A stretch of 64,000 bases of DNA from Propionibacteriaceae bacterium (GTDB lineage Bacteria > Actinomycetota > Actinomycetes > Propionibacteriales > Propionibacteriaceae), in contig JAUNKK010000003.1 in NCBI GenBank assembly GCA_030532825.1, positions 1-64,000 of the forward strand, given 5' to 3'. The position numbers and the translations under genes were made by a program. Position 1 is the stretch's first letter; every line of letters starts with the position of its first letter. Of this stretch, positions 63,739 to 64,000 are shown in pieces. The notes below the pieces were generated by a model, which did not search any database, was not told the origin of the DNA, and saw only the letters and a program-made list of their open reading frames with translations.

Positions 63739-64000
63739 GCGCTCCTCCTGCTGGTGATGGCGAGGAGCAGGAGCACTGGCGACCCAAGAAAGGCGGTCAC
63801 GATCCCAGCCTCCAGCTCTGCCGGGCGGATGAGAAGCCGTCCGATGACATCAGAAGCCAGCAGCAGGCCCGCCCCTACAACGAGCGACCAGGCCAAGAGA
63901 CGACGCTGATCTGCCCCGACCACCAGCCGTACCACGTGGGGGACCACCAAGCCGACGAAGGAAATCGGTCCCACCGCTGCTGTTGCTGCCCCGCACAACA
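63735..64000 (-). CDS. FecCD-family iron-siderophore ABC permease (first subunit), cut by window edge
   Basis: The C-terminal 88 residues or so of a second FecCD permease, with its 5' end outside the window. GPISFVGLVVPHVVRLVVG, LLASDVIGRLLIRPAELEAGIVTAFLGSPVLLLL (quoted ends) match the C-terminal third of the family. A 4-nt overlap with the next permease indicates one operon. Probably iron-regulated by the DtxR protein, which is inference. Confidence 0.9.
   Translation of the reverse strand, partial: LCGAATAAVGPISFVGLVVPHVVRLVVGADQRRLLAWSLVVGAGLLLASDVIGRLLIRPAELEAGIVTAFLGSPVLLLLAITSRRSA

Overview
The window looks like chromosomal DNA from a high-G+C Gram-positive bacterium (Actinomycetota), probably a fermentative, facultatively anaerobic member of the Propionibacteriaceae or a close relative. 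The pointers are GC-rich coding sequence, DUF3263 and DUF3027 proteins, a solitary GroEL2-type chaperonin under CIRCE control, a DtxR/IdeR regulator, a single-chain pyruvate carboxylase, a shared MsiK-type sugar ATPase, and at least nine genes whose start codon lies 6-8 nt after a -10-like hexamer (leaderless mRNAs). Pyruvate formate-lyase and pyruvate:ferredoxin oxidoreductase both occur, which fits fermentative growth. The genus call is inference.

Layout. 0-1.5 kb: a 5'-damaged histidine kinase and its LuxR-type regulator. 1.6-4.9 kb: a pyruvate formate-lyase operon in which the glycyl-radical domain is a separate 83-aa gene, followed by the activase. 5.2-11.2 kb: cystathionine gamma-synthase, an orphan sugar-ABC ATPase, a DedA-like membrane protein, a methyltransferase, tRNA-Thr(UGU), mannose-6-phosphate isomerase and DUF3263. 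11.7-32.1 kb: the accessory heart of the window, about 20 kb all on the minus strand. It holds two IclR regulators, iolE, iolD, a split transketolase, iolB, a zinc alcohol dehydrogenase, 4-hydroxybutyryl-CoA dehydratase, a NifU-like protein, a CoA-transferase, an acyl-CoA dehydrogenase, an etfB remnant, thiolase, crotonase, 3-hydroxybutyryl-CoA dehydrogenase, two Gfo/Idh/MocA dehydrogenases, an IolI-like TIM barrel and an inositol-type MFS transporter. 32.5-48.5 kb: housekeeping genes (groEL, cutC, NUDIX, nagB, cold-shock protein, purine permease, pyruvate carboxylase, serC, nagA). 48.5-56 kb: dtxR, thioredoxin and a three-gene cluster of ferredoxin-linked reductase, PFOR and a dihydroorotate-dehydrogenase-like protein. 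56.1-59.7 kb: a MarR-led osmoprotectant ABC operon. 59.7-64 kb: a divergent mntR/mntP pair, D-serine dehydratase and two FecCD permeases, the second cut by the window edge.

The most interesting system is the 11.7-30.5 kb block. It encodes the upper myo-inositol pathway (IolG, IolE, IolD, IolB), but the usual lower-pathway kinase IolC, aldolase IolJ and dehydrogenase IolA are absent from it. In their place sit a two-subunit transketolase and a complete 4-hydroxybutyryl-CoA-to-acetyl-CoA module. Chemically, 5-dehydro-2-deoxy-gluconate ends in a ketol, as transketolase donors do. Two-carbon transfer from it would leave 3-hydroxy-4-oxobutanoate, which the neighbouring dehydrogenase, CoA-transferase, crotonase, acyl-CoA dehydrogenase and AbfD could carry to crotonyl-CoA and then to two acetyl-CoA. 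The gene content and order are seen directly; the route is my inference. I know of no description of it but could not search.
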